A stretch of 64,000 nt of DNA from Escallonia rubra (Eukaryota > Streptophyta > Magnoliopsida > Escalloniales > Escalloniaceae). Shown piece after piece: positions 24,300 through 36,897 of this stretch (position 1 is its first letter; each line of letters starts with the position of its first letter). The position numbers were made by a program, and so were the translations under genes. Location of the stretch: contig JAVXUO010000077.1 in NCBI GenBank assembly GCA_033065855.1, positions 434,001 to 498,000 on the forward strand, in the 5' to 3' direction. The notes beneath the pieces were generated by a model, which saw only the letters and a list, made by a program, of their open reading frames with translations, ran no database searches and was not told the DNA's origin.

Positions 24300-26240
24300 T
24301 AGACCTGGCAAACGGGTATACCCGCCGGGTCCGGGTAAAACCCGATCGGGTTCGGGTATAAACGGGTCGGGTAATTTTTACCCGAATTTTTCCGGGTAAG
24401 GTTTTTCTGGAACCGTACCCTACCCTTGCGAGTAGGGTATTACCCGCGGGTAAATTGTTAATTTTTTTTAAAATTTTATTTACACAGACGTTTCTTTTAC
24501 GAGAATTTTTTCATTCTTTTTTATTACTACAACAATCGCTATGTAATTTATCACCCAAAAAAAATAATCACTGAGTAATTTAATTCCTACAATTACTACT
24601 CAGCGATCAATCTGATCATCTCAGTTCTCAAATCCACAACACAACCATTTCAATCGAACGTAATAACCACAATACTACCAAAACACTTAAATACATACAA
24701 AAAATTGACAAAAAACGAAACAATACAAGTATATCTGAAAAAAATTATCTGGTAAACAAAAAATAAAAGGAGTGTTAACAAAGCTATCAAAGGCGATTGC
24801 AGACCACGATCGGATTCGGAGGTCACTTGATTTGGACTGCTGTAACTCCCATACCTCACTCTAGCCTGATCGGAGACAGTGGCGCGGAGCTGTGGCTGTA
24901 GCGGATCTGATCGGAGATACCAGGGCCTAGACCTGGCAAACGGGTAAACCCGTCGGGTACGTGTAAAATTCGACCGGGTACGGATAAAATCGGTTCGGGT
25001 AAAAATTATCCAATTTTTCCCGGGTAGAGTTTTTAAAAACCCGTACCCTACCCTGGCGGGGCAGGTATTACCCACGGGTAAATTATTATTTTTTTAATTT
25101 TTTATTAAATGAAAAAATATTCACTGGATTAATTTCTACAATTATATGATCTTAAATTCAATTCTCAAATCCAAACCCTTCATCTCAACTCCAAGTCTCC
25201 AACCACAAATATACAATAGGCCAACTAACTTAACACAAATACCAGAAAATCACCTACAGATCTGAAAAAAATATTAACTCGTAATACAAAATAACAATAC
25301 AAGCATATCTGGAAAAAAAATCACCTACAAGGCTACAATACTTAAATACATACAAAAATTAAGTACAACACAAGCAGATCTGGCGGTGGCGAGGCGACGG
25401 AGGCGGTGGCAAGGAGCGATGGCGGCGGATCTGATCGAAGACAGGCGGAGCTGTGGCAGATCTCGTGGCTGAGCGTGAGAGGGACAATGCTGGCCGTCGA
25501 GTTGATGTGGATTGCTGCCGTCGATGGATCTAACAGGTGGGCGAGAGGGCGGCGTCGTGCCGTAGAGCGATCTCTAGATCGACAGAGAGAGAGAGGGAGA
25601 GGAAGGAGCGGCGGCTGATGGAAAGTATGAGAGAAGAATGACTTGGTGATTAAAACAGAAAAGCCTAGCACTTTTATATGGGGAAAAACGGGCAGCCCGG
25701 GTAACCCGTATCAGACCCGGACTTACCCGAAAACTTCGGGTCGGGTCGGGTCTATTTCAGTGGGTCTTCAAAACACCTACTCGTACCCGGGTTTTTTGGC
25801 CGGGTACGGATCGACCTGCGGGTCCGGGCCTTTTTTGCCAGGTCTACCAGGGGCGGAGCATCACAGATTTGCGGTGGATCTAACGGCAGAGACTGAGGGA
25901 CATGCATATCGGCGTCGAGTTGATGTAACTTGCAAGAACAAGCGACGTCGGCGTCAAGTTGAAGTGAGAGAGCGACATCGTGATGAGAGAGATTAGAGAG
26001 GAGCGGCGCAGAGGAGAAGTGAGAAAAGAAAATTAGTGAACATGAAACCCTAGCATGTTTTATAGTAAAAAATCTGGGTGGCCCGGGTAATCCGTACCCG
26101 ACCCGGATTTATCCGATATTTACGGGTCGGTTCGGGTACCGGTCTATTTTTTGCGGGTGTTCAAAAGATGTACCTGTACCCGGGGTTTTTACCTGGGTAC
26201 GGTTCTACCCGCGGGTCCGGGTTCATTTTTGCCAAGTCTA
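24300..26240. mobile_element. Non-autonomous hAT element, outer member of a nested pair
   Basis: The left TIR is TAGACCTGGCAAACGGGTA and the right end reads GCCAAGTCTA. A perfect 8-bp target duplication ATTATTGC flanks it (24292-24299 and 26241-26248). Both ends carry dense ACCCG/CGGGT motifs. With the inner element removed the length is about 1.0 kb. It has no transposase and lies in the gypsy remnant. Confidence 0.9.
24928..25846. mobile_element. Non-autonomous hAT element, inner member of a nested pair
   Basis: The left TIR is TAGACCTGGCAAACGGGTA and the right end reads TTTTGCCAGGTCTA. The flanks CCAGGGCC (24920-24927) and CCAGGGGC (25847-25854) match at 7 of 8 positions. The 919-bp element sits inside a sibling of the same family, so it is the younger of the two. 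Confidence 0.87.
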
Positions 26241-27540
26241 ATTATTGCAAGTGTTCACCTATGGATTAGTATTGTTGCTTCTCCCAATGTGACCACCACA
26301 ACTTCCATTGCAATCAGACATTCTATCATGACAACAAGAATGTGAGCCATAAAATGTAGTAAACACGATATACGCTTAAAAGAAATAAGCAATCTTTGTG
26401 CAAAGTCATAATCATCCTAGTACCATCTACTACAATCAAATTCCTACACAAGTCTACATGACCCTAATCTTATGCTCTAACACCAAACCTGTCACACCCG
26501 AAAACCAGAGGCACAACTTCCAATCCATTACAATCAACATTCATGTTTAAGAATCTCTAGAACCATGCAATATGCGAATAGCTCATTAAGGTAATCAAGA
26601 GCACTAATACCATTGATATCCAACAAGGCAACCTAACTAACTTCAAGTCACATCAAAACAATTAATTATTACAATACCAAAAATGCTACTAAATTTGGAA
26701 AAAGGGCCTTGTCCAACCTTAAGTGACCAAAGAACCTTATTACAATTAAAACTATTTCAACTACTAATACTAATAAGAAATTTCCAAAACTTGCTCAAAG
26801 TTCCAACAATATGTCCAAGCTCTGTGTGTAAACACCTCATTTAGTCTTTTTATGTATTTATAATTACTGAGTTTGTTAATGATTGAAGTTTAATATAGGT
26901 GAAATACTAATAATATATTATACTTAATTAGTCCAACCCAAGTGTCTAGTCCAATAACTAGTCCAGTTCAATAGTCAGTCATGTTGTCCAATTTTGTCCA
27001 GTCCAGTAATTAGGCACAGTCCAGTCCAAGTAGTTAGATCCAGCTCACAGTAGAAGATTGTGATTTACTTAGAATTATATACGATTTATCCTTGACGCAT
27101 GTAATTTATCTTTGATTTATATGATATATAAAAATAATTTTCGAATCTGGTACATCTCATATAATTTAATTTAAAATAATTACCAAAATAGGGGTAGATA
27201 ATATTCCAAATTTTGAGAAAAATATTAAAATATTATGGGATAAACCGACCGGCTTACGACAAACCCACCAGTTAGTTGACTTTTTCAGTTTGTGATTTCT
27301 ATCAAAATATATTATGTTCTATCTTCTCATCACAGATTGAGATGGTCATCTTTATTATTGTTGGCGCCCCTGACCTCTACAAAAAATGGTCTTTGGGCTA
27401 CTTTTCAAGGGACCATATTTTTATCTTTAGAGCTTTTAAACAATTCCTCTTATAAAAGTGGTAGACTATCTCTTAAAAGAATTTAGCACTTCATCATTAT
27501 TTTTCTATATTCATAAGTCACTTGCATCGTAGATTCATCA

Positions 27541-28339
27541 CAAAAGCGTGTCTTCTAACCAAGCGCATTCATGAGATATATTTATTGCTCTTTAGGTTAT
27601 TTGGAATATAATCGTTAATGGAAGGAAAGTGGGTTCTCAGTCGACATGGAGGTGCCACAAAGAATGCAGCTTGAGTCAGATACCAAGTATGTTGATGTGG
27701 GACATAGCAAGGATAGAGCAAGGGCAAAGACCAAGGGCTTTTCAGATACAGCCTGAGGATGGTAGTGCTGCAAGGGCAATAGTGCAGGAAGAATACAGAA
27801 CGATAGTCACAATCTAATGCTTAGGTCCAGAGTCCCAGGTCCTGTATGTTTCTCTCTATAGAATTCTAGAGTGAGAAAGTGAATGTGAGAATGAAAGTCT
27901 CCAAAATGTGAAGTCCTAAAAATGAATTCTCAAGGCCCCCATCTATTGAGGTTGAGATGATGATGTCATTAACCAACACGCGGCGCTCCCCGTAGTGACA
28001 TGTCACTGAGGGATCTACAGGTGTCGGTACTTCGCAGACTGTCAAATCACATATTCAACCGGCCTGCGCTGCACAGTGTCACTCTGTTTATCTAGAAAGA
28101 CTGGCCCACACAGTGCTGGTATGGCCAGAGAGCCCCCTTGATCTAGCCACCATTCCAAAGCCCTTGCAGAGTCCCACTGGGTGTCGAAGACGTCGAGGAC
28201 CTGACAGCGGTGGGGAAGACCCGACGCCTAACTACCAGGCGAATTAAGCGTGATTCCCTCCATAGACCTGCTCCCATCTTGGAGTGACCTATGGGTCATA
28301 GTCCCTCAGAATTCCAATGAAAGCCCCAGTGCTAGAGCA
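27541..28339. other. Repeat-like region without a recognised gene
   Basis: It contains a sequence resembling retrotransposon leader or LTR DNA (TTTCTCTCTATAGAATTCTAG near 27850), followed by moderately GC-rich DNA. The short open frame at 27629-27817 has no recognised motif. It leads directly into the tandem array. Confidence 0.4.
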
Positions 28340-29260
28340 CGTATGCTAGTCACGCAGACACTGTAATGGAGATAGTGTCCCGGAGGAGTCACCTATCCCA
28401 TTGTTGAGTCCTTATGCCAAAGCACTCGGAACACGCCAAGGTAGTGCCCCATAGGAGTCGCCTACCTGACAGGCCGATGTAGTGTCCGGAATGAGTCATT
28501 TGCCTGACACGCCGAGGTAGTGTTCCAGAGCAGTCACCTATCTAGTGGGCCGAGGCAGCGTCTCGAAAAATTCGCCTACCTGGCGGAAAGGGAGTTGGAG
28601 CTACCTAGCAGAAGGGGAGTTGGAGCTACCTAGTGGCGATAGTGTTCTAAAGAAGTCGCCTATCCCCGCGGGTGAGTCCTTGTGCCAGAGCACTCGGAGC
28701 TTGCCAAGGTAGTGTCTCGAAGGAGTTGCCTACCCGATGGGGCGAGGTAGCATCACAAGAAGCAGTCTACTTGGCGGAAAGGGAGTCTTCATGTCGGAGC
28801 ACTTGGAGCTCCCTGGTGGAAATAGTATCTCGGAGGAGTCGCCTATCACAGCGAGTGAGTCCTTGTACCAGAGCACTAGGAGCGCGCTAAGGTAGTGTCC
28901 CGGAGGAGTCGCATACCCGACAAGTCAAGGTAGTGTCTCGGAGGAGTCGCCTACCCGATGGGCCAAGGTAGCATCTCAGAGGAGCGGTCTATCTGGCAGA
29001 AGGAGAGTCTTCATACCTAAGCACTTAGAGTTCCCTGGCAGAGATAGTGTCTCGAAGGAGTCGCCTATTACCGTGGGTGAATCCTTGTGCTGGAGCACTC
29101 GAAGCGTGCCAAAGGTAGTGTCAAGGAGGATCGCCTACCTGACGGGCCGAGATAGCATCCAATATGAGTCATCTACCTAGTGGAAATAGAGTCTTCATGT
29201 CGAAACATTTAGAGCTCCCTGGCTGAGATATTGTCCCAGAGAAGTCGCATATCCCCGCCG
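28340..29260. repeat. Degenerate GC-rich tandem array (GAGTCGCCTACC / GAGGTAGTGTC units)
   Basis: Short units such as GGAGTCGCCTACC, GCCAAGGTAGTGTC and GTCTTCATG..GAGCACTTGGAGC recur throughout. The phrase GAGTCCTTGTGCCAGAGCACT recurs at about 28406, 28674, 28856 and 29081. This gives an imperfect higher-order period of roughly 180-270 bp. The array is not protein coding in any frame that I recognise. It may be part of an LTR or untranslated region of a retroelement. Confidence 0.7.
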
Positions 29261-30440
29261 AATGCTGCATACTCTGGGAAGTAGGTTGAAGCATGTTCCA
29301 CGATCAAGGCAAGGTGTTCATGGTATGGTGAAAGAATGGACCAATGCAGGGGCACGGTAGTGTGACAAGAGTGCCTGGGGGTGCGACGGAGTGTGTGCGG
29401 TGTCGACGGCATGGTAGTGTGATAGAGAACCAGGAGGCGTGACTGTATCAGCGGCGCATGGCGCGACAGATTGTATGCGATGCCGGCAGTATCATAATGT
29501 AACAGAGAGCCGGAGGGGGGGGGGGTCGACTGTATAAGCAGCATAACGCATGGGCATGGTGGAGTATGTGTAGTGTCGGGGGCACATGACGTGCAAATGG
29601 TGCACGGGCACGGCGACAAGTGTCGCGAAGTCGGGCGTCTTGCCGGGGGCACGTGACACATGAACGACGCATGAGCGCAGCGACGGTCGTTGCGGAGACA
29701 GTGCATGGGCGAGGACAATGGTTGTTGTCTGAAGAGAGTGATGGGGGTCCAAGGGGGAGGCCAAGGCCAACCCTTGGAGGAAGGCCAAGGCCGACCACCC
29801 AAGGTAAAGGCCAAGGCACGCTGACGTTGATCACTTAGAGATTTTTATGAAAAAGAGAGTGGCATGCACGTGACCTGAGCGTGTATTGCTTTGACCGTCT
29901 CGGGAGGATTGAAAATTGACAGTTGACAATATCGAGTATCGACGTGTCGCGAGAAACGGGGGCTCAAAAGTGTGTAGCTAAGATGGGATAACAACAATAG
30001 TTTAAAGTGTTTTCCATTCTCGCGATCACATATCTGAGACCCTTATGCCGCCGTCGCTAGCCCCTTCATCAACCCAAGCCAAGTACACCGCCCCCACCGG
30101 TGCCTTCCACCCACCGCGAACTCCATGTCGCCATCGCCTTCATCACCCCCAACCTCTTGTACCGCGGCTAGCCTCGCCATCAACCCCTGCAATCACTGGC
30201 CCTAGATCTACAATTAAGGCCAACCCTAGATCTATAATTCGGGCCAACCCCAACCCCGCCAGGCGCTGCCACCACTTGCCCTGTCCACCCTCCATGAACC
30301 TACGTCGCCGTCGGCCAGCCCCGCCATCAACCCCATCCACATGCGCCGGCGCCGCCACCACGAGCTCAGCCCTGTTGTCCAATATCAACACCATTCATGC
30401 CCAAAAATAAAAAAAAAGACCTAAGATCTACAAATTACAG
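29261..30440. other. GC-rich non-coding stretch with long spurious frames
   Basis: Long open frames on both strands (minus 29209-29814, plus 30045-30410) are rich in Pro, Arg, His and Thr and have no conserved motif. They are best explained by high GC and low complexity. A run of G lies at about 29515-29524. I see no functional gene. Confidence 0.5.
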
Positions 30441-30602
30441 TATATATATAGAGGGCAATTTAGACATTTTCATCATTCTGTTATGGGAATCGTCAGTTAC
30501 AACACTTTTGCAATCTCCGGTGTCTTTTTGCAATTTTTGTAACAGCAGGGGCTTTTTTGCAACGACCCCAAATCACAGGGGTATTTTACGTAATTATCCC
30601 AT
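30441..30602. mobile_element. Mutator-like terminal sequence, one end only
   Basis: Repeated phrases such as GGGGCTTTTTTGCAAC and GGGGTATTTTACGTAATTA, read outwards toward 30600, resemble the long ends of Mutator-like elements in plants. I could not find the opposite inverted end in the window, so only a terminus is reported. Confidence 0.35.
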
Positions 30603-31852
30603 TTGAAAACAATATAACTTGACGACAAAACCATATTAACTAAGTTACTATTGAAGCTGTACAAATATGGTAACTTGTCAATATGTGGAACAAGGAAGCA
30701 ACAAATTACTCAACAACGCAAGGCAATTAGCAACAATAAAATGCCCAAGACTTGGGATTCTTGATTTCGGTAATTACCAAACTTTTTTCATGAAGCTATG
30801 GAAACAATTCCAATAGCCTTTCGGAATTGGGCCAAACAAGTCAATTTGAAGAAACAATGAATAAAATGAAAAAGAATTTGGAAATGTACAATGTTAACAA
30901 TTTAATGAACCTCATAAATCAAAGTTGTAGCTGAACTAAAAATGTGAAACAATTGTCGCTAAAGAAAAAGATATCGCAATTTCAATTCAACACGCTGAAA
31001 TCTAGGCCATGAATAGAGGTTAATATCAAGAATTAAAAAATAAGAAAAGGGTAAACAATTCAATTTATAGTCTCGTGCAATCAAGAAAAGTTTGGTCAAA
31101 TGGTGATAATTGACGAATTAGATACGTATATAACTCTTACATCAAATCAATAATAACCTTTCTTACAACAGTTTTAAAATCGAGACATGTAATATAAAAT
31201 TCAGTCACTACCAATCTATGGATTGTAAAACTGAATCCATCGAAACCTAAAAACTTAAACCACTAATGTGAGGCAATAAAACTTACCAACGGTCCCAAAG
31301 TTGTTTTCTAAATCCTTAGTTGTTTACCGCTATCGCCTTTAGCCCTAATTTGCAACCTCAGAGGGTACAAATGGATAAGAATCATGATTTCGAGTGAAAA
31401 ATAACGAAGTTGGTCGGCTGCAGAGAAAGCCCAGATGGTAAATTATGATAACCCCAAACTTTCAAAACTTATTAAAAAGACACTGGTGAATTACAATTTA
31501 CCAGTTGAGAACCGGTTATTTAACAAAATTGCCACTGTTGTATAAATTTCAAAATTTCTGTTTTGGAATTAAAATTGTTTTCTTTTTGTTGGGAATATTA
31601 CATCTAAGCTTTCGAGGGTCAGCATGCTATTCAAAGTGAACCAGGGCCATGCCTGACCAGCTGGCCATGCTTCTCTTAAAAGGGCTAACCCAAAGGTGCT
31701 ATTTAGCTCGAGGGAACTGTCTTATAAAGCCAAATACAAACTCTCCCACTTCCATGTGGAATGAGATGCTACTCATCCTTATATAATATAGCCCAAGATT
31801 CTTGTAATACACAGTCAATGTGTGGTGCCCGTCCACACTACTATGCAACAAG
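30603..31852. other. Intergenic repeat sequence left of CACTA-B
   Basis: It is AT-rich with no ORF of interest. The last 250 bp (from about 31600) read as a plant interspersed repeat (for example TGAGATGCTACTCATCC). They appear to continue directly into 60326 onward when CACTA-B is removed, so CACTA-B inserted into an older repeat. Confidence 0.45.
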
Positions 31853-31879
31853 CACTAGAAGAAAAGCTCTATTTAGCGA

Positions 31880-32235
31880 TAGATTAGCCCGTCGGTAAAG
31901 ATCCGTAGGTAAATGTTTTTACCGACGGACAATTCTGTAAATAAAAACATTTTTCGACGGATAAAACCGATGGGTTATAGCAATGGAATATCTGTCGCTA
32001 AAATCATTTTCCAAAATTTGTATTTTCGATCGAATTTTTTAATATTTTGGAAAAATATTTAGCGACGGATTAAAATTCGTTGTTAAAATGTTATTTTAAA
32101 TTTTTTAGTCCGTCGCTAAAAACTGTCGCTGAAGTAATTAAACTTTTAGCGACGACTTTGCCAGTCGCTAAAAGTTCTATTTTAAAATTAGAGAAAGAGA
32201 CTTTTAGCGACGGCTAAAATCCGTCACTGAAAGCC
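31880..32235. repeat. CACTA-B left subterminal repeats
   Basis: Multiple direct and inverted copies of a motif close to TTTAGCGACGGATT lie here (for example CCGTCGCTAAAA). In En/Spm such motifs bind the element's own DNA-binding protein. Many copies have diverged. Confidence 0.8.
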
Positions 32236-33082
32236 TTGTTCACAAAACCCTATTTCTTTTCCTCTTTCCCCCGATGCAATCTCTTTTCTCTCTCTTCTCT
32301 CTCTATTTCAGCGACCCATCCCCTCCCCCCTTCCGGCAACATTTACCCCCGGCGATATCCCCCTCTCTTACAACAGCCCCCACTCCTCCTCCACTATGTC
32401 CCGCCATTGCCGCACCTACACTATTGGCCTCTTCCACCCCCCCACCCCCCCGGGCGACAGTCCCCACCCCTCCTCCATTGTCAGCACTGCACCACCACTA
32501 CCGCCCTCTGCTATTGCCCACCGCCCCCACTCCACAAAAGTATATACGTTTTTTATAATTACATATTAGAATATTTATGATAATTATACGTTAGATTATT
32601 TTTAATAATTACATCTTAGAATTAATACTTACATGTTAGAGATTTTTTTTACATTTATTATTATAATTACATGTTAGAAATTTTATTATTACATGTTACA
32701 TGTTAGACTTTTTATAAGTTAGAAATAACTACATGTTATTATTATTGATGTTAGATGTGATTACATGTTATAATTATTGATGTTAAATTTTTTATAATTA
32801 TTGTTATAATTATTATTGAATTTGTTATAATTTTTGTTGAATTTATTTTGGTTGTATGTAATGTATGAAATCGTTGTTAGGGTGTTACTTTGATGGTTTG
32901 TATGAGACTAAAATCTTCGTCTTTGGAATTGAGAAAAACAATGATGATCGACTGTTGAACCTTGGAGAAAAATAAATATAGGCTATATTGACAGCAGTGA
33001 CAACAATGACGATCGACTGTTTTGACTAATTAAATGTTAAAAAATAATGATTAAAATAATCAACAACTATGATCCTGATTAA
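32236..33082 (+). other. CACTA-B leader exon remnant and AT-rich intron
   Basis: The pyrimidine- and proline-codon-rich stretch at 32236-32560 matches in position and character the leader region of CACTA-A (44290-44038, reverse). The overlapping open frames are low complexity and not recognised as protein. AT-rich sequence with TTACATGTTAGA repeats follows at about 32560-32830. Confidence 0.5.
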
Positions 33083-34457
33083 GGCGCTGTTTGTTTCACG
33101 AAAAATGCTTCACGGAAAATGTTTTCCGTAAAATGCTTTCCGGAAAATAACAGACTCCTGAAAACATTTTCATGAATTTTATTTTCCGCTGTTTGGGCGA
33201 TGCAAGGAAGAATGGTAAAATTACCTATGGTCCTATACCAAAAATTAAATGTAGATTGAAAACACTATAAACACGATAAAATCATAAAAAAAACGTCAAT
33301 AAACAATACGATGACCTTGTTCAAGTTACATACATGTTCTTAATGAAAAAAATAAGTACAATAAAATGTTGTTGTTGATGAATCTTCTTTGCGTTTTGTT
33401 GCGACTTCAATGTCAACATCTAATCATGTCGAAACAACTTGTCTTTCTTTTAGCTCTAAATTACCATGTGACTTGAAAAACCACATGTTGCAATGTCTTT
33501 GCTAGCAAACAAAGCATATCTCATAGTCATGTTAATCTTTTTTTGTTCAAATATCTCATAGGCAGGACATTTATGTTCAAAAATCAAGTGTAATCAGTAA
33601 AAAAATAGTATTGCACTGCAATACAACAAGCAATGCAGCAATGCAGTTTGTGTAATCAAGCGTCATCAAGGTTAGAACAATACAACAAGACAACAATACA
33701 GTAAAAGCGAGTGTAGTCAAGTGTAAGCAATACATCAATATAATTTGTGTTGGCTTCCCTCCCATCTAGGTTTTTAGAAATTAGAAACCATTGAATATTG
33801 CACCACATGAGTACTTCAAAAACATCTTAGCCATGTAGCAGCATAAGGCACTGCTTAGAACAGCCCCAACAAAAGATACAACTGACAGGAAAAAAAAAAG
33901 AGGATGTAGAATTTCATGCACTTAACGTATCCCTCGGGGCACAAATTAGTTTCTGCCAAAGTTGAACGCATTCTTAGCAGTATAGTTTCCTTTGTTCTAC
34001 TTGCTTGGAGATTTCTCACGTTAACTATCACACGCAAGCCTTGCATTGTGAACTAGTTGATTTGATTTTCCCATCTAAGTAGTTACATAATGAAGATTGT
34101 ATATGTTAATGCAGGCCACAGAACAAGCTGATAGTAGAATATTCATGTCACGACCCGAACCCACGGGTAAGCCCGCGAGCTAGGCACGTGATAGACATGA
34201 AATTAACATATGCTGCAGCGAAAATTAAAACTTCTACAAAACTCTAATTACATTTTCATATTCGCATTTGAATACATCACTTATACTAAAACTCTTCATA
34301 ACTCCGATTGTCAACAACTAAAGCTAAACCAACAATCTAAATGTTTAGCAGCTCATTCAATGCAGTGTCCGAAGCTCCGCACCAAATTGTCTCTTCCTAT
34401 GCTCCTCACCATCACCTTACTTTCAACCTGAATGATAAGTAAGGGATGAGCTTCCAC

Positions 34458-34830
34458 CACTACAAGAAAAAAGGCTTTTAGTGACGGGGAAATCCTTTGC
34501 TAAAAGCCTAAAATCCGTCGCTAAATGTTTTAGCGACGGATTTACCGTCGCTAAAAGTCCCTCGTATAAAAACCCGTTACTAATAGTTTGGCGACGAAAT
34601 TTTCAAATTCATCGCGTAATATTTAAGTTTTTGTGACGGATTTATTTATTAATTAGCGACGGAATATCCGTCTCTAATTATATTTTAAGTATTTTAATTT
34701 ATTTTCTTCTTTGTTAAATTAGCGACGGAATAAATGTTTTAGTGACGAAATATTCCGTCGCTAAAAAACTGATAGTAGGAACACTTTTAGCGACGGATAT
34801 AATCCGTCACCAAAAGTCAAATTTTTTTTT
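34458..34830. repeat. CACTA-A 3' subterminal repeats
   Basis: Dense direct and inverted copies of TTTAGCGACGGA and its complement TCCGTCGCTAAA follow the terminus, for example near 34500, 34540, 34720 and 34785. This is the expected binding array for the element-encoded protein. Confidence 0.88.
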
Positions 34831-35188
34831 ATTTTTTTTTCTATTACCCAGGCCTGTAATAAAATTTTCATTTCTTAACAACAACGCACAATAATCAATA
34901 CACAAAGAAATATATATAATCAATCATAAAAAATGTTTATTATAAAAAAGACTCATTATGTACAAGCTGGGAACCGGATACAGCCGGTTAGGGGAAGGGA
35001 TAAGAGTACAAGTCAGACGCCGGGGGGGAAAGCTGGGACCGGGCATGAGAAGGGGCTCATCAGGGGTTGCCGAGTCCCGGATCTGGATCCTGCTAATCCG
35101 GGGTCGGCTCGGCATGTCCAGCTGCGGTACCCTGCTGATCCTGCTCCCTGATCATCCTCAACACCACCGTAGCAATGCACGCGATCTC

Positions 35189-36733
35189 TTACTCGTCCAA
35201 CGGATGCCAAGGAGCCGGTGTTTGTGGAGGGGCAGCGGGGGGTGATGACGCTCCTATCACGGCACAACCAGTCATGCTAGGCAGGCCGCGTATACGGTCT
35301 TTCAGTCGATTAACGACCTCCGACGTATCCAGCCATCGCTTCAACGCCCCAGTACTCGCACCCGTACTAGTGGACGCTGATGGCTGTCCGGACTGCTGCT
35401 CGAACCCCCTAAGCTGTTCATACGAGGCCTGCAAAAACAATGATATAAAGATATGTTATGGCATTAATTAACGCAACAAACATTGAGGATAGAAAGACAA
35501 AAAATTAACAACTTAAACAAATTGACTCACATCGATCCGCCGGGCAATATCTGAAATATAGTCGTCCACCCGGTGCGCCTCGTCCTTGTCCTTCTTCCGC
35601 ACGTGCGTCTGATTATACGTCAAAGCTACGACCTCATCCTCTTCCAGATCCGGGTGCTCGACCGCATTCAAGTGTCGGAAGATGTCGTGTGGCACCGACC
35701 CCCCCCCCCCGTGTGCGTTGGATCTCTGTTCTGTCTGTTCTCGGTCCCGCTCTTACTCTTGGCGTCCCAACCTGGATCCGCAGCCCACCGATCTATCATC
35801 GCCCCCCATACAGTCGGAGATATCCAATGTGGGGGATATCTCGTCATCTCCGTCATCGAGGCACCCTTGGGCAACATCTTCTTCGCCCGGTCCCATGCGT
35901 CGTGGAGCCATCGGCGGTAATTTTTGCCGATGTAAGCAAAGAAGGTATGCTGCCCCAGTGCCTGCTGCTCAGGCAAGTCAAACGTGAACCCCTCCTGTAA
36001 GGCATTCAATAACACAAATTAACTACAGAAAACAAACTCTAATTAAACAAATACTATCGCTGAAAAAAATACTTCACCGTACCAGCCACTCCTCCCATAG
36101 GGACTCCCTCGCAGCGGCATCCCAGTCCTTCCAGTACAGGCGTGGCTCGAAGAATCGGCCCTTCACAAGAACGCCGATCTTCGTCATCGCCTGATTCTCC
36201 AGGATCCTGCCAAATAAGTAAATAAATTAATTAATACAGTTCAAATATAAATTAACACCCCAAAAAATTAAATATAAGGCATGATATGATTTTTTTTTTT
36301 ACTTACAGGCCCTCCTGGGTGAGCGTAACTCTCTGTTTACACTGGGGGTCGATGCGTACCCCGCGTGTCGGACCACGACCTCGTCGAGATCCTACAAAAC
36401 ACAGACATTAATACACTTCAAATATACTTTAAATATAAGGCTAGCGAAAATGTACTAAACACCGTTATCAACTATACCTGAGGTAGAACCCACGGAAGAG
36501 CGAGAATCAACGCGCGTGTGGGATGAATCTGCGTCGGGCTGGGGCGACGGCTGGGGCTGGGGCGATGGTTGGGATTGGGGCTGGGGCTGGAGCTGGGGCC
36601 CCATCTGCTGTACGCGATCACTCTGTGCCTCGTCATCAGTGGGCAATGACGAGGTGGGACCCACCGGGGAGGAAACAGCTTGGCGTCCAGCCCGGCCACG
36701 AATAGCCCGTATCCTATCCATATCTGACTTCAT
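35189..36733 (-). pseudogene. Second CACTA-A gene, plant transposase of Ptta/En/Spm type (Transposase_24-like)
   Basis: Exon-like blocks are at 36733-36480, about 36140-35668, 35695-35513 and 35440-35189. The first block starts MKSDMDRIRAIRGRAGRQ and has a Gln/Pro repeat. The second has the hallmark WLHDAWDRAKK..RYPPHWI..WGAMIDRWA pattern. The third has LTYNQTHVRKKDKDEAH. In this family the protein probably binds the subterminal repeats. The exon borders are not fully resolved. A C12 run near 35700, close to a block junction, may have shifted the frame, so I list it as a pseudogene. Confidence 0.65.
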
Positions 36734-36897
36734 ATAGATAAATTACAAAGACATTAACACATTAAAACAATAATTTGGCAGAAATCATCATCGGCACTAT
36801 ATATATATATATATGAACGGAGGTGCAAAAACACATCAATATGAACCAAGTTCTAAAATGTTACTACATTTTTCCCGTGATGTTACAACATTACAAG

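Larger units (their letters stand above)
23560..27540 (-). mobile_element. Ty3/gypsy LTR retrotransposon remnant (LTR, primer site, gag)
   Basis: This is a fossil, read on the minus strand. An LTR end (GTGTGACA) lies at 26490, followed by a primer-site-like GGTTTGGTGTTAGAGC. A gag-like region at about 24290-23560 resembles plant gypsy gag. The outer LTR edge is not resolved, and 27540 is only approximate. The body is broken in several places, lacks a recognisable pol, and is interrupted by the nested hAT pair at 24300-26240. It is older than those insertions. Confidence 0.6.

Noticed and set aside
24650-25075. Minus-strand open frame of 141 codons
   Set aside because: It crosses the border of two hAT elements, so it is an artefact of CGGGT-rich ends.
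28340-29260. CRISPR-like array
   Set aside because: Units are degenerate, lack constant repeat length and unique spacers, and the genome is eukaryotic.
29209-29814. Minus-strand open frame of 201 codons
   Set aside because: Pro/Arg/His-rich low complexity, overlapping frames on both strands in GC-rich DNA, no recognisable domain.
30045-30410. Plus-strand open frame of 121 codons rich in Pro and Ala
   Set aside because: Low complexity with no conserved motif or exon context, so probably a composition effect.
32236-32580. Proline-rich open frames in CACTA-B
   Set aside because: Position corresponds to the untranslated leader of CACTA-A, and two frames are open by pyrimidine bias.
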